A stretch of DNA of 64,000 bases, taken from Coriobacteriia bacterium (GTDB taxonomy: Bacteria > Actinomycetota > Coriobacteriia > Coriobacteriales > QAMH01). A model generated the notes under the pieces. That model was given only the letters and a program-made list of their open reading frames with translations, did no database searches and was not told the DNA's origin. The stretch's first letter is position 1, and each line of letters starts with the position of its first letter. Both the position numbers and the translations under genes were made by a program. The DNA is taken from positions 265,160-329,159 of the forward strand of contig QAMH01000004.1 of the NCBI GenBank assembly GCA_003149935.1, in the 5' to 3' direction. Positions 50,956 to 60,248 of the stretch are shown piece after piece.

Positions 50956-50987
50956 AAGGAGCCCCACGAATGGGGCTCCTTCTTCTT
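50956..50987. terminator. Strong hairpin between LysR and small membrane gene
   Basis: AAGGAGCCCCA (50956-50966) pairs perfectly with TGGGGCTCCTT (50971-50981), loop CGAA, followed by CTTCTTG on the plus strand. It lies just past the stop of the minus-strand gene at 51010, where it would act without a T-run. Confidence 0.65.
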
Positions 50988-51009
50988 GCGTCTCTTGCGT
51001 CGTCGAACG

Positions 51010-51183
51010 CTAGGCTGCGTTCTTCTGCTCTGCTGCGACGCCCGTGGACTTCACGGTGTTCTCCTTCGCGGCCTGCTCGAGCTTGTCCTTGCGCTCGGTG
51101 CGACGAATCTGGAGGTTCAGCAGCAGTCCGCCGCCAACCAGCAGCACGATCATGACGATGAGAACTACGAGGTCGTTGCTCAT
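51010..51183 (-). CDS. Small single-helix membrane protein
   Basis: A 57-residue protein with one N-terminal membrane helix (VVLIVMIVLLVGGGLLLNLQ, residues 6-25) and a charged cytoplasmic tail (RRTERKDKLEQAAKEN). Start at MSNDL behind AAAGGA. No family recognised; length and topology recall small regulators of larger membrane proteins. Followed by a strong hairpin. Alone in its transcript. Confidence 0.7.
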   Translation of the reverse strand: MSNDLVVLIVMIVLLVGGGLLLNLQIRRTERKDKLEQAAKENTVKSTGVAAEQKNAA

Positions 51184-51374
51184 GGTATCGTCCTTTCCCT
51201 TAAACCCCATCCTTCGACACCTCGATGACAATGGCGTCCGGGCTCTCTACCTGGTGCAGTAAACGCGTCGGTGTTGCCAAAACCGCAATGGTGACTTCGG
51301 GTCAGCATGGGGGGTTGGAAGGTTACACCGGAGGAACGTTTAATTCGAAATCGCGAATTTTGTTGTCTTCCCTG
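51184..51374. other. Upstream region of the small membrane gene
   Basis: About 190 bp that should carry the promoter of the minus-strand gene at 51183. I see no clear -35/-10 pair and no coding frame. The repeat array starts at 51375. Confidence 0.3.
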
Positions 51375-51575
51375 ATGCGCAGATTTGGCGCTTGTCTAGG
51401 ATGCCGCGAGGCTCGATGCGCAGATTTGGCGCTTGTCTAGCCAAAAGCAGCTCTTGGCCCTAGACATTCGGCAAAAGTGCGCACACGGCAGTCGCCAAAC
51501 CTAGACATCCGGCAAAAGTGCGCACGCGGCAGCCACCAAGCCTAGACATCCGGCAAAAGTGCGCACGCGGCAGCC
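51375..51575. repeat. 41-bp repeat array, two inverted and three direct CTAGAC units
   Basis: Direct units start with CCTAGAC at 51460, 51501 and 51542 and continue ATCCGGCAAAAGTGCGCAC; the last two are nearly identical over 34 bp. Two copies in the opposite orientation (GATGCGCAGATTTGGCGCTT then GTCTAG) start at 51375 and 51416. Every step is 41 bp. Same family as 28392-28503. Located upstream of the ABC exporter at 51716. Confidence 0.8.
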
Positions 51576-51715
51576 TCTGGCTCCGGTTCCAGTTCACGAT
51601 GAGGCGCCATTGTAACGGGCAGTCGACGCCCATCGTTGCTTCAGCGCTTTTCCCGGAGTATGGAGTAAACTCTCAGCCACACACAGCCGCCAAAAGACGC
51701 GGGAAGAGGAAGTCG

Positions 51716-53497
<1,782 letters not shown>

Positions 53498-53543
53498 GGG
53501 AGTCGAATGAACGGTGTGCCAAGAACCCCATGCTCCTGACATC

Positions 53544-53625
53544 GAATGCCAAGGTGCACGGTCACTGACCGCTATCTTTGGCAGAATGCCAGGAACCACG
53601 GTCACTGACCGTCAACCTTGGCAGC
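53544..53625. repeat. Two 40-bp palindromic tandem repeats
   Basis: GAATGCCA begins units at 53544 and 53584. Each carries CACGGTCACTGACCG (53557 and 53597) with the palindrome CGGTCA-C-TGACCG in the centre, and ends with TTGGCAG, complementary to the opening TGCCAA in the first unit. Each unit can fold as a hairpin. Between the ABC exporter and the convergent DUF3021 gene. Confidence 0.7.
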
Positions 53626-53673
53626 GTGCTCGTGAACCGGGTCACGCACTCGCGGTTCCGGGCAGCTTCGGAC

Positions 53674-54147
53674 CTAGCGCCCGGACTTGTACCTCTCGAG
53701 CTTCTCGTTGAGCGCTTTGGCCTCGCGTCGGTAGATCATCGTGAAGAGCACGGTAAGAAGCGCCAGGATCACGATGTAGATGACGGTCCAGCTAATCCAT
53801 GCGCCCGGAATGTCGGTGGGAAACCAGCCGAAGAGCGCGGCGAGTGGCGTGAGGACGGCGTAGAAGCCCACGCCAAACAGGGCGACGCGAGCGGCATAGC
53901 CGAGCCTGCGTATGACCAGCGGCGTGAAGAAGACGAGCTGCATGACCACAGCGAGGAGCATGGCCCCTGCGATGCCCCAGCAGTACATGATGCCCGTCCG
54001 GGCCTCCGCATCGGCGAAGATCATGCCGAAGACCATGCTGAACAGCATGAAGATGGTAAACGCTATGCAGAAGTTGATTCCCAGCATCTTGAGGACCTCG
54101 CCGGGTCCCTTTCTCTCGGTGTCTATGATCTTATGGCTCATCGTCAT
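53674..54147 (-). CDS. DUF3021-like membrane protein, partner of LytTR regulator
   Basis: A 157-residue protein with four predicted helices (about residues 22-45, 55-78, 88-110, 120-145) and a charged C-terminal tail (YRREAKALNEKLERYKSG). Size, topology and position directly downstream of a short LytTR gene match the DUF3021 family, which antagonises its LytTR partner in streptococci (membrane inhibitor of an autoregulated LytTR). AGGAGG site at 6 bp. Nine bp separate the two genes. Confidence 0.75.
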   Translation of the reverse strand: MTMSHKIIDTERKGPGEVLKMLGINFCIAFTIFMLFSMVFGMIFADAEARTGIMYCWGIAGAMLLAVVMQLVFFTPLVIRRLGYAARVALFGVGFYAVLTPLAALFGWFPTDIPGAWISWTVIYIVILALLTVLFTMIYRREAKALNEKLERYKSGR

Positions 54148-54156
54148 CTTCTCCTC

Positions 54157-54594
54157 CTATGCGTTCAGTTGTTTCCTTATTTCACCCGCGTACTTGCGCG
54201 AGATCACGATCTCCTCGTCGTTGTCCAGCCGGGCGAGCAGCCTGCCGCCGACGTAGGGACGTAGTCCCGCGACACGGCACAGGTTGACGAGACAGTTCCG
54301 GGCAACCTTGACGAAGCCGGTGTCCACCAGGCGCTCTTCCAGCTCGCAGAGGCGAAGCGGCATCTCCAGGACCGCATCGCCCGTGTAGGCGAAGCTGTGG
54401 CCGTCGATGGACTCCGCGTAGAGAATCTCGCCTGCGGAGACAACGCGCATCTCGCCATCGCTCTTGCCCGTCATCTTGCGGTCATGCATGCGCAGACTGG
54501 CGATGATGGAGGCAACGCGTTCGTCCACGACGGCGCAACGCAGGAGGATTTCCGGTTCGCGCAGGGATTCGTCAGTTTCGATCTCGATCTTCAT
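54157..54594 (-). CDS. LytTR-domain DNA-binding protein (stand-alone)
   Basis: A 145-residue protein with a short N-terminal region (KIEIETDESL, then EILLRCAVVDERV) and a LytTR domain from about residue 48: GEILYAESIDGHSFAYTG, LEERLVDTGFVKVARNCLVN, VGGRLLARLDNDEEIVISRK. No receiver domain, so it belongs to the LytTR regulatory systems controlled by a membrane inhibitor, encoded next. The pair probably autoregulates; no paired LytTR direct repeats are evident to me upstream. Confidence 0.88.
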   Translation of the reverse strand: MKIEIETDESLREPEILLRCAVVDERVASIIASLRMHDRKMTGKSDGEMRVVSAGEILYAESIDGHSFAYTGDAVLEMPLRLCELEERLVDTGFVKVARNCLVNLCRVAGLRPYVGGRLLARLDNDEEIVISRKYAGEIRKQLNA

Positions 54595-54816
54595 GGCCCT
54601 TCCTTTCTCGACGAGAGTATAGGGCGCAAGCTGCGAGGGGAGGAGCTCGTCCGAGCGAGATGCACGGGGATGCCACCGAAATGCACGCGACGGTACGACA
54701 TAGCGCTCTCGTCACAGCGGGTTTCGTCGCGCTCTGCGTCGTGAGGTTCCGGTTTGGTATCCTTGTCGCGAATCATCGGCAACCCTAACGAGTAACGAAA
54801 CGGATTTGCTAGCCTC

Positions 54817-56271
54817 ATGTCGATATACCAACGTGTGCTGAAGTACCTCTGCGTCGCGATCATCGTCTTCGCGTCCTGTTTGACACTTGCGGGCTGCGTG
54901 TTCCTGGCGACACTGCTCATGGGCATCAGCCTGGATGGCATCGTCGAAAACGCCAATGCAGCCGACGTGCTCGTGGTCATCGGAACGCTCGGGGGATTCT
55001 ATACCACGCTCGGAGTCGCCGAAATCGTTGCAGGCGTCCTGGGACTGCGTTGCGTGAAGAGGCCCGATGCCGACAGGCCCTTCGTCATCCTGTCCATCGT
55101 GCTGCTCGTGGTCAGCCTGGGAAACATCATCTACCATGCCGTCACCGGCACTATCGATGGTGACAACATTATCACCCTGCTGTTACCGCTGTTGCTGCTG
55201 ACGCTCGCCATGGTCTGTGCCATCCAAGTCAAACGCGGCTATGACAACGGGACCATCCGCGAACTGCCCGTCAAGCCGCAGGAGGAGCGGCTCGGGTTCC
55301 TGCGAGTCATCCAGGTTCTCTTCGCTATCAACATCGTGGCGACGCTCGTTAGCGTGGCGGCCGTGCAGTCCGGCGGGTACGTGCTCGGATTCGATGAAGT
55401 CCTCGACCTCGTCAATCTCGTGTTCGATGGCGTGTGCTTCTGGCTCATCATGCAGCGTTCCAAGGCGACGCGCTGGTGGGTGATCGGCTTCAGCTCGTTC
55501 AACATCGTGGTGGGTACCATCTGCAACGTGGCAATCGGCCAGTTCGATCCCATCTCGCAGCTCGTGGCCTGTGCCTTCGACATCTTCCTGCTCCTTTACT
55601 TCTGTCTTGCCAAGCGCCCGCGCCTTGTGCTGACCCAGGAGTTCACGGTGCGTCGCGTGCACGAGATGGTGCTCGAGGCGTGGGATCTCTACAAGCCGCG
55701 CACCTGGTCGTTCTGGCGTTCCATGATCATCTACTACTGCCTGTTCAGCATCGTGGGCCATTGGATGGAAGCGGGCTTCTGCACCCTCATCATGTGGGGC
55801 ATCGTGCCGGGAATCTACGATCCCAATTCCGGCATCTGGCATGACTACCTCAATCCGTTTCCCGTCTACGGGTTTGGCATGGTGGCTTGCGCCGTCTTGC
55901 TCTACCCGCTCAAGAACGTGCTTGAGGACAAGCTCGGGGGATTGTGGAAGCCGCTTCTCGTGAGCTTCGTGCTGAACACCCTCGTGTGCTCGGGTATCGA
56001 GCTCACCCTTGGCCTCGTGCAGAACATGCCCGATGCAAACGGCGTCTACCCCCTCTGGGATTACTCGACGATGCCGTTCAACTTCATGGGACAGATATGT
56101 CTCCAGAACTCGCTTCTCTTCGGCGTGGTCGCCACGCTCGTGACCTGGGTCATCTTTCCGGCGCTCCAGCGTATCTATGTTCGGCTACCGGAAGACATGC
56201 GGCAGACGCTCTTCGTGGTGGTCGTCGTGTTCTACGCGATCGTGCTCTGCCTCTACGTGATCAACATCTAG
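54817..56271 (+). CDS. CmpB-type putative ABC transporter permease with long N-terminal membrane region
   Basis: A 484-residue membrane protein. The C-terminal part from about residue 290 carries the CmpB family signature: GHWMEAGFCTLIMWGIVPGI, NPFPVYGFGMVACAVLLYPL, then WDYSTMPFNFMGQICLQNS. The N-terminal 270 residues add about seven helices of a DUF-type region seen in Coriobacteria, with a hydrophilic linker near 145-165. No ATPase or substrate-binding partner is adjacent, so the 'transporter' name is doubtful. Weak ribosome-binding site. Confidence 0.75.
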   Translation: MSIYQRVLKYLCVAIIVFASCLTLAGCVFLATLLMGISLDGIVENANAADVLVVIGTLGGFYTTLGVAEIVAGVLGLRCVKRPDADRPFVILSIVLLVVSLGNIIYHAVTGTIDGDNIITLLLPLLLLTLAMVCAIQVKRGYDNGTIRELPVKPQEERLGFLRVIQVLFAINIVATLVSVAAVQSGGYVLGFDEVLDLVNLVFDGVCFWLIMQRSKATRWWVIGFSSFNIVVGTICNVAIGQFDPISQLVACAFDIFLLLYFCLAKRPRLVLTQEFTVRRVHEMVLEAWDLYKPRTWSFWRSMIIYYCLFSIVGHWMEAGFCTLIMWGIVPGIYDPNSGIWHDYLNPFPVYGFGMVACAVLLYPLKNVLEDKLGGLWKPLLVSFVLNTLVCSGIELTLGLVQNMPDANGVYPLWDYSTMPFNFMGQICLQNSLLFGVVATLVTWVIFPALQRIYVRLPEDMRQTLFVVVVVFYAIVLCLYVINI

Positions 56272-56299
56272 CGGGAGAGACGCACGGGTGGTGGTTGCA

Positions 56300-56344
56300 G
56301 CCGGACCAGACAAAAGTGCCCCGGCGACAACTGTCTGGTTCGGC
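56300..56344. repeat. Inverted repeat GCCGGACCAGACA...TGTCTGGTTCGGC
   Basis: Arms at 56300-56312 and 56332-56344 are complementary with one wobble and enclose 19 nt. Built like the GAGACA/TGTCTC elements at 59473 and 63923. It lies just after the CmpB-like gene and may also terminate transcription. Confidence 0.6.
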
Positions 56345-56367
56345 ATGGCATGCTGAAACCTAGCATG

Positions 56368-56396
56368 TTGACGATACTTCGATATCGAAGTATTAT
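56368..56396 (+). promoter_or_regulatory. Promoter with a 20-bp operator in the spacer (MarR operon)
   Basis: TTGACG (56368-56373), 17-bp spacer, TATTAT (56391-56396). The perfect palindrome ATACTTCGATATCGAAGTAT (56374-56393) fills the spacer and overlaps the -10. A bound MarR dimer would exclude RNA polymerase. Confidence 0.8.
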
Positions 56397-56426
56397 TCCC
56401 GAAATGACGTCGAGAATCGGGGACGC

Positions 56427-56939
56427 ATGATGGCGAGTGTTACGAATCGTGACAAGGGACAGACGTACCCCGCGGGGGCATCGAGCTTCGTGAGCACGCT
56501 CTCGCGCACGCTTGCCGCCGCGAACCGCTTTCTCATGACGCGTCTGCGCGACGAGGGACTCGACACCCTCGTGCCATCCCACGGTGACATCCTCATGCAT
56601 CTGTTCGTCCACGAGTCCGTGACCATGCATGAGCTCGCGCGTGCCATCGGCCGGGAGCCCTCCACGGTCACCAGCCTCGTCAAGAAGCTCGCGAACGCCG
56701 GTTACGTGCAGACGGACAAGCATGGGAGCGATCGCCGCATAACCTACGTGACCTTGACCGATGAAGGCAAGGAGCTTAGGGGCATATTCGACGGGATTTC
56801 CGCGGAGCTCGTCTACGTGCAGATGGACAGGGTGACACCACAAGGATTCGACGTTACCCGTGACACGCTCGAGACCATGAGGAGAAACTTCGAGGAAGCA
56901 CTTGATACTCACGGAAAAGGAAATGGAGACAAATCATGA
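56427..56939 (+). CDS. MarR-family regulator of the amino-acid transporter operon
   Basis: A 170-residue MarR protein: helices ASSFVSTLSRTLAAANRFLM, winged helix at about residues 60-115 (VTMHELARAIGREPSTVTSL, KLANAGYVQTDKHGSDRRI, YVTLTDEGKELRG). Overlaps the next gene by 4 bp (ATGA), so it heads the operon MarR - binding protein - permease - ATP-grasp ligase. The palindrome at 56374-56393 is its likely operator. The natural effector may be the transported amino acid. Confidence 0.92.
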   Translation: MMASVTNRDKGQTYPAGASSFVSTLSRTLAAANRFLMTRLRDEGLDTLVPSHGDILMHLFVHESVTMHELARAIGREPSTVTSLVKKLANAGYVQTDKHGSDRRITYVTLTDEGKELRGIFDGISAELVYVQMDRVTPQGFDVTRDTLETMRRNFEEALDTHGKGNGDKS

Positions 56940-57772
56940 GAAAGAGACTGACCCTGGCATTTGCCCTGACGGCTGTCCTGGCGCTTGGCGTGCTCGGCCT
57001 TGTGGGCTGCGGATCGCAAGGTGGCGGCACGCAATCGCAGGATAGCAAGCCCGTCCTCACGGTGGCGATGGAGCTCGCCTACCCGCCGTTCGAGACGAAG
57101 GACGACGCTGGCAATCCCGCCGGCCTGGCCGTAGACTTCATGCGGGACTTCGCGAATCGCTACGGCTATGACCTTGTGATCGAGAACACGGCCTGGGACG
57201 GCCTTATCCCATCGCTGCAGACCGATAAGGCCGACTGCGTCATCAGCTCCATGACCATCACCGAGGAGCGCAAGGAGGCCGTCGACTTCTCCGACCCGTA
57301 CGCCATGGCGCAGCTCGCCATACTCGCCAACGCCAATTCGGGCGTCGCGAGCATCGACGACCTCAATCAGCCCGACAAGAAGGTCGCCGTCAAGACCGGA
57401 TCGACCGGTGACGTGTACGCCACCAAGAACCTGCCCGAAGCCCAGATCGTCCGCCTGGCCGACGAGAGCGCCTGCGTCACCGAGGTCGTCCAGGGCAAGG
57501 CCGACGGCTTCCTCTACGACCAGCTGACCATCTACCGCAACAACGTCGCCAACCCGGATACCACCGAGGCGATCTTCATCCCCTTCCAAGAGGCCGAGTC
57601 GTGGGGCATCGCGGTGAAGAAGGGCGATACCGAGCTGCTCGACCAGCTCAACGAGTTTATCGCCGCATCCAAGGCCGATGGCGAGTTCGATCGCCTGACC
57701 GAGAAGTATCTCGCTGACGAGAAGCAAGCCTTCGACGAGCATGGTTTCAAGTGGTTCTTCGACTTCGAGTGA
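56936..57772 (+). CDS. Amino-acid ABC transporter substrate-binding lipoprotein
   Basis: A 278-residue SBP_bac_3 protein with a lipoprotein signal (MRKRLTLAFALTAVLALGVL, lipobox LVGC at C25). The two-lobe domain starts LTVAMELAYPPFETKDDAG and continues with VDFMRDFANRYGYDLVIENT, AWDGLIPSLQTDKADCVISS and MTITEERKEAVDFSDPYA, all polar-amino-acid binding signatures. The Arg of EERKE is typical for alpha-carboxylate binding. Exact amino acid unknown. Translationally coupled to the MarR gene. Confidence 0.95.
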   Translation: MRKRLTLAFALTAVLALGVLGLVGCGSQGGGTQSQDSKPVLTVAMELAYPPFETKDDAGNPAGLAVDFMRDFANRYGYDLVIENTAWDGLIPSLQTDKADCVISSMTITEERKEAVDFSDPYAMAQLAILANANSGVASIDDLNQPDKKVAVKTGSTGDVYATKNLPEAQIVRLADESACVTEVVQGKADGFLYDQLTIYRNNVANPDTTEAIFIPFQEAESWGIAVKKGDTELLDQLNEFIAASKADGEFDRLTEKYLADEKQAFDEHGFKWFFDFE

Positions 57773-57785
57773 GGGGAGTGCAGTC

Positions 57786-58574
57786 GTGTCCGTGTTGCGT
57801 AGTCTGTTCGTGGCGCCTGTGGGCGAGGCGGTCGCTCCGCTGAAGAAGGCCGTCAACTACCTGCTCGTGTGCGTGGCGGTCATCCTCGTCGTGGGGTGTT
57901 CGCTCGGTGCCGTCGGCATCACGCTGAACTTCGACTTCGTGGGTCAGTACCGGCTGCGCATCTTCGACGGCTTCATGCTCACGGTGTGGCTGTCGGTCGC
58001 GAGCCTCATAGGCAGCATGCTCATCGGCGTGCCGGTCGCCCTCGGCAAAAACTCGCGCATCCTGCCCATCCGCTACCTATGCGATCTCTACGTCAAGATC
58101 ATTCGCGGCACGCCGCTCATCGCCCAGATCTACCTGTTCTACTACATCATCGGGACGGCCTGGGGCGTGGAAAACCGCGTCGTGGCCGGCATCATCATCC
58201 TGTCGGTCTTCGCCGGTGCCTACATCGCAGAGATCGTGCGCGCGGGCTACGAGTCGCTCGACCGCGGGCCGCTCGAGGCGGCACGCGCCCTGGGGCTCAC
58301 CCGCGTCCAGACTGCCGTGTCGGTGGCGCTGCCCCAGATGGTGACCCGCACGCTTCCGGCGCTGACCGGCCAGTTCGCTTCCATCATCAAGGACTCGTCG
58401 CTGCTCTCGGTCATCGCCGTCATCGAGTTGACCCAGACCATGCGCGAGATCAGCGCGACCAACTACAACTTCTTCGGGTGCTTCCTGCTTCTGGGGGCGC
58501 TCTATCTCTGCCTGACCCTGCCGGTCATGCTCGTGAGCCGCTACTTCGAGAGGAGACTCGACTATGCGCACTGA
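57786..58574 (+). CDS. Amino-acid ABC transporter permease (HisM/ArtQ type)
   Basis: A 262-residue permease. After an N-terminal helix comes the HEQRo permease domain from residue 62: FDGFMLTVWLSVASLIGSML, IIRGTPLIAQIYLFYYIIGT, and the EAA loop GPLEAARALGLTRVQTAVSV. GTG start behind GAGGGGAG. Its 3' end overlaps the ATP-grasp gene by 11 bp. The ATPase that should power it is not in this operon, nor anywhere in the window as an HisP-type gene; it must be encoded elsewhere or shared. Confidence 0.92.
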   Translation: MSVLRSLFVAPVGEAVAPLKKAVNYLLVCVAVILVVGCSLGAVGITLNFDFVGQYRLRIFDGFMLTVWLSVASLIGSMLIGVPVALGKNSRILPIRYLCDLYVKIIRGTPLIAQIYLFYYIIGTAWGVENRVVAGIIILSVFAGAYIAEIVRAGYESLDRGPLEAARALGLTRVQTAVSVALPQMVTRTLPALTGQFASIIKDSSLLSVIAVIELTQTMREISATNYNFFGCFLLLGALYLCLTLPVMLVSRYFERRLDYAH

Positions 58575-59526
58575 TCGGCTTTCGCGCATCGGCGTTCTCT
58601 ACGAGTCCGACGAGTGGTCGGACCACAAGCTGGCAGCCGAGCTCGTCACGGCGCTTGCCGATGCGTGCGGCGACGGTGCGCCCACGGTCGAGATGATTGA
58701 CATGACGCGCGGGGATTGCGTGGAGCGGGCCCTGGGCTGCGACATGCTCGTGAGTCGCGTGTTCGCCAGCGCGCGCTTTCGCGGACACGACGCCGCCCTC
58801 GCGCACATGGAGCGGCTCGTGGACGAAGTGCGAGCCCGTGACATCGTCATGATCAACGAGCCACGCGCGCATCGCTACGAGATCAGCAAAGTGGCGGCAA
58901 CGCGCACGCTCGCGGAAGCCGGCCTAATGACGCCGGCGATCATCGCCTTTGGCATGCCGGAAGAGCTTGATGCCTCGGCCTTTGCGTATCCCTGCGTCAT
59001 CAAGCCCGATTGCGGCGGTCGCAGCACGCATACGTTACTCGCGCATGACGAAGACGAGGCAAAGTGTTTTCTCGCGCAGGCGCCCGCGATGCCCTTCGTG
59101 GCGCAGGAGTATGTCGAGCCCGAGTTCGGCTACGTGACGCGCATCGAGGTGGTGGATGACGAGCTGCCGCTCATCGCCAAGCGCAGCATCGGCGACGGCG
59201 GCCTGTCCTCCTATCATGCCGGCTCCACCTACGAGCTCTATCCCGATTGTCCCGATGCGGTGAGGCAAGCCGCCTTGCGCGCCACGGCGGTGCTCGGCAT
59301 CGGCTTTGGGAGCTTCGACGTCATAGAAACCAGGCACGGTGCCTATTTCATAGATGCCAACAGCGTCTCCAACGTGTCCGAGGACTGCACCAAGCTGTTC
59401 GGATTCGACCTGATGCGCGCCCATGCACGGGGAATGGCGCGCAGATACTGCCAGATGCGTTCCGATTCAGACAATGAGACAGTTTGCTCAGGTCAATCTG
59501 TCTCATTTACAGGCACCAGTAGATAA
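58564..59526 (+). CDS. ATP-grasp ligase (RimK/D-Ala ligase-like)
   Basis: A 320-residue ATP-grasp enzyme: N-domain to about 105 (RIGVLYESDEWSDHKLAAEL), then EISKVAATRTLAEAGLMTPA, YPCVIKPDCGGRSTHTLL (ATP-binding lysine), PFVAQEYVEPEFGYVTRIEV and FDVIETRHGAYFIDANSVSN (metal-binding E/D/N). Such enzymes join a carboxylate to an amine, often making peptides or amino-acid conjugates. It overlaps the permease gene by 11 bp, so it probably acts on the imported amino acid. The last 20 residues (from about 59467) come from an intergenic palindromic repeat, which also supplies the stop codon. Confidence 0.85.
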   Translation: MRTDRLSRIGVLYESDEWSDHKLAAELVTALADACGDGAPTVEMIDMTRGDCVERALGCDMLVSRVFASARFRGHDAALAHMERLVDEVRARDIVMINEPRAHRYEISKVAATRTLAEAGLMTPAIIAFGMPEELDASAFAYPCVIKPDCGGRSTHTLLAHDEDEAKCFLAQAPAMPFVAQEYVEPEFGYVTRIEVVDDELPLIAKRSIGDGGLSSYHAGSTYELYPDCPDAVRQAALRATAVLGIGFGSFDVIETRHGAYFIDANSVSNVSEDCTKLFGFDLMRAHARGMARRYCQMRSDSDNETVCSGQSVSFTGTSR

Positions 59527-59559
59527 TGAGACAAGTTGCTCAGACCAAACTGTCTCATT
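59473..59559. repeat. Two 35-bp AATGAGACA...TGTCTCATT palindromic units
   Basis: Unit 1 at 59473-59507 and unit 2 at 59525-59559 each have perfect 9-bp arms (AATGAGACA / TGTCTCATT) around 17 nt. Unit 1 lies inside the ATP-grasp reading frame, and the stop codon (59524-59526) overlaps unit 2. Same family as 63923-64000. Confidence 0.8.
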
Positions 59560-59576
59560 GAGAAAGGGGAGATGCC

Positions 59577-60245
59577 ATGCTGAGCATCAAGGACGTGTAC
59601 GAGAAGTTCGACGAGATCGGGTGTTGCAGCTTTGCGACGCTCGATGGCAACGGGGGAGTGGATTCGCGCATCGCACACTTCTTTGCCTATGATGACGAGG
59701 GGCTCTATCTGCGCACCATGACGGGCAAGCCGTTCTTCCGGCAGTTGATCGAGGGTGGTAAGCTCTCCGTGTGCGGCGAGCGTACCGATGCGCCCGTGAC
59801 ATGGGACGACGAGAACATGCCGCACTTCCAGCCCGGCTACATGATGCGCGCGAGCGGCAGCGTGCGCCTTCTCACCGACGAGGAACTTTCCGCCAAGGCC
59901 GCGGCCAACCCCATGTTCGCCGTGGCGACCTACGATATAAACAAGTATCCGGAGACCGTGGTCCTCGTCATGGATAGCGCCTGGGGTGAGCTCTACGACT
60001 ACGACTTCAACATGGTGCACCGCGACCACAAGATCCTGCGCGAGCGCTTCGCGTGGGGTGGCGCGGCTTTCGTGCCCGCAGGCTTCACCATCACCGATGA
60101 GTGCATTGAGTGCGGTACGTGCATGGACGCCTGCACGCACAAGGCCATCGTCGCCGGGACGCCGTACCGCATCTTGGGCGAGCGCTGCGACGAGTGCGGC
60201 AACTGCCATCATGCCTGCCCCGCCGGCGCCGTCGTCGAGAAGTAG
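59577..60245 (+). CDS. PNPOx-like flavin domain fused to a 2[4Fe-4S] ferredoxin
   Basis: A 222-residue protein. Residues 1-145 form a pyridoxamine-phosphate-oxidase-like split barrel (CCSFATLDGNGGVDSRIAHF, GLYLRTMTGKPFFRQLIEGG, LSVCGERTDAPVTW), which usually binds FMN. Residues 170-222 carry two clusters: CIECGTCMDAC and CDECGNCHHACP. It should pass electrons between a ferredoxin-type donor and FMN. Start behind AAAGGGGAG. It follows the repeat pair and ends 3 bp from the convergent pstB gene. Substrate unknown. Confidence 0.88.
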   Translation: MLSIKDVYEKFDEIGCCSFATLDGNGGVDSRIAHFFAYDDEGLYLRTMTGKPFFRQLIEGGKLSVCGERTDAPVTWDDENMPHFQPGYMMRASGSVRLLTDEELSAKAAANPMFAVATYDINKYPETVVLVMDSAWGELYDYDFNMVHRDHKILRERFAWGGAAFVPAGFTITDECIECGTCMDACTHKAIVAGTPYRILGERCDECGNCHHACPAGAVVEK

Positions 60246-60248
60246 CGC

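Noticed and set aside
51375..51575. CRISPR array
   Set aside because: Spacers would be only about 7-10 bp, unit orientation flips within the array, and there are no cas genes.
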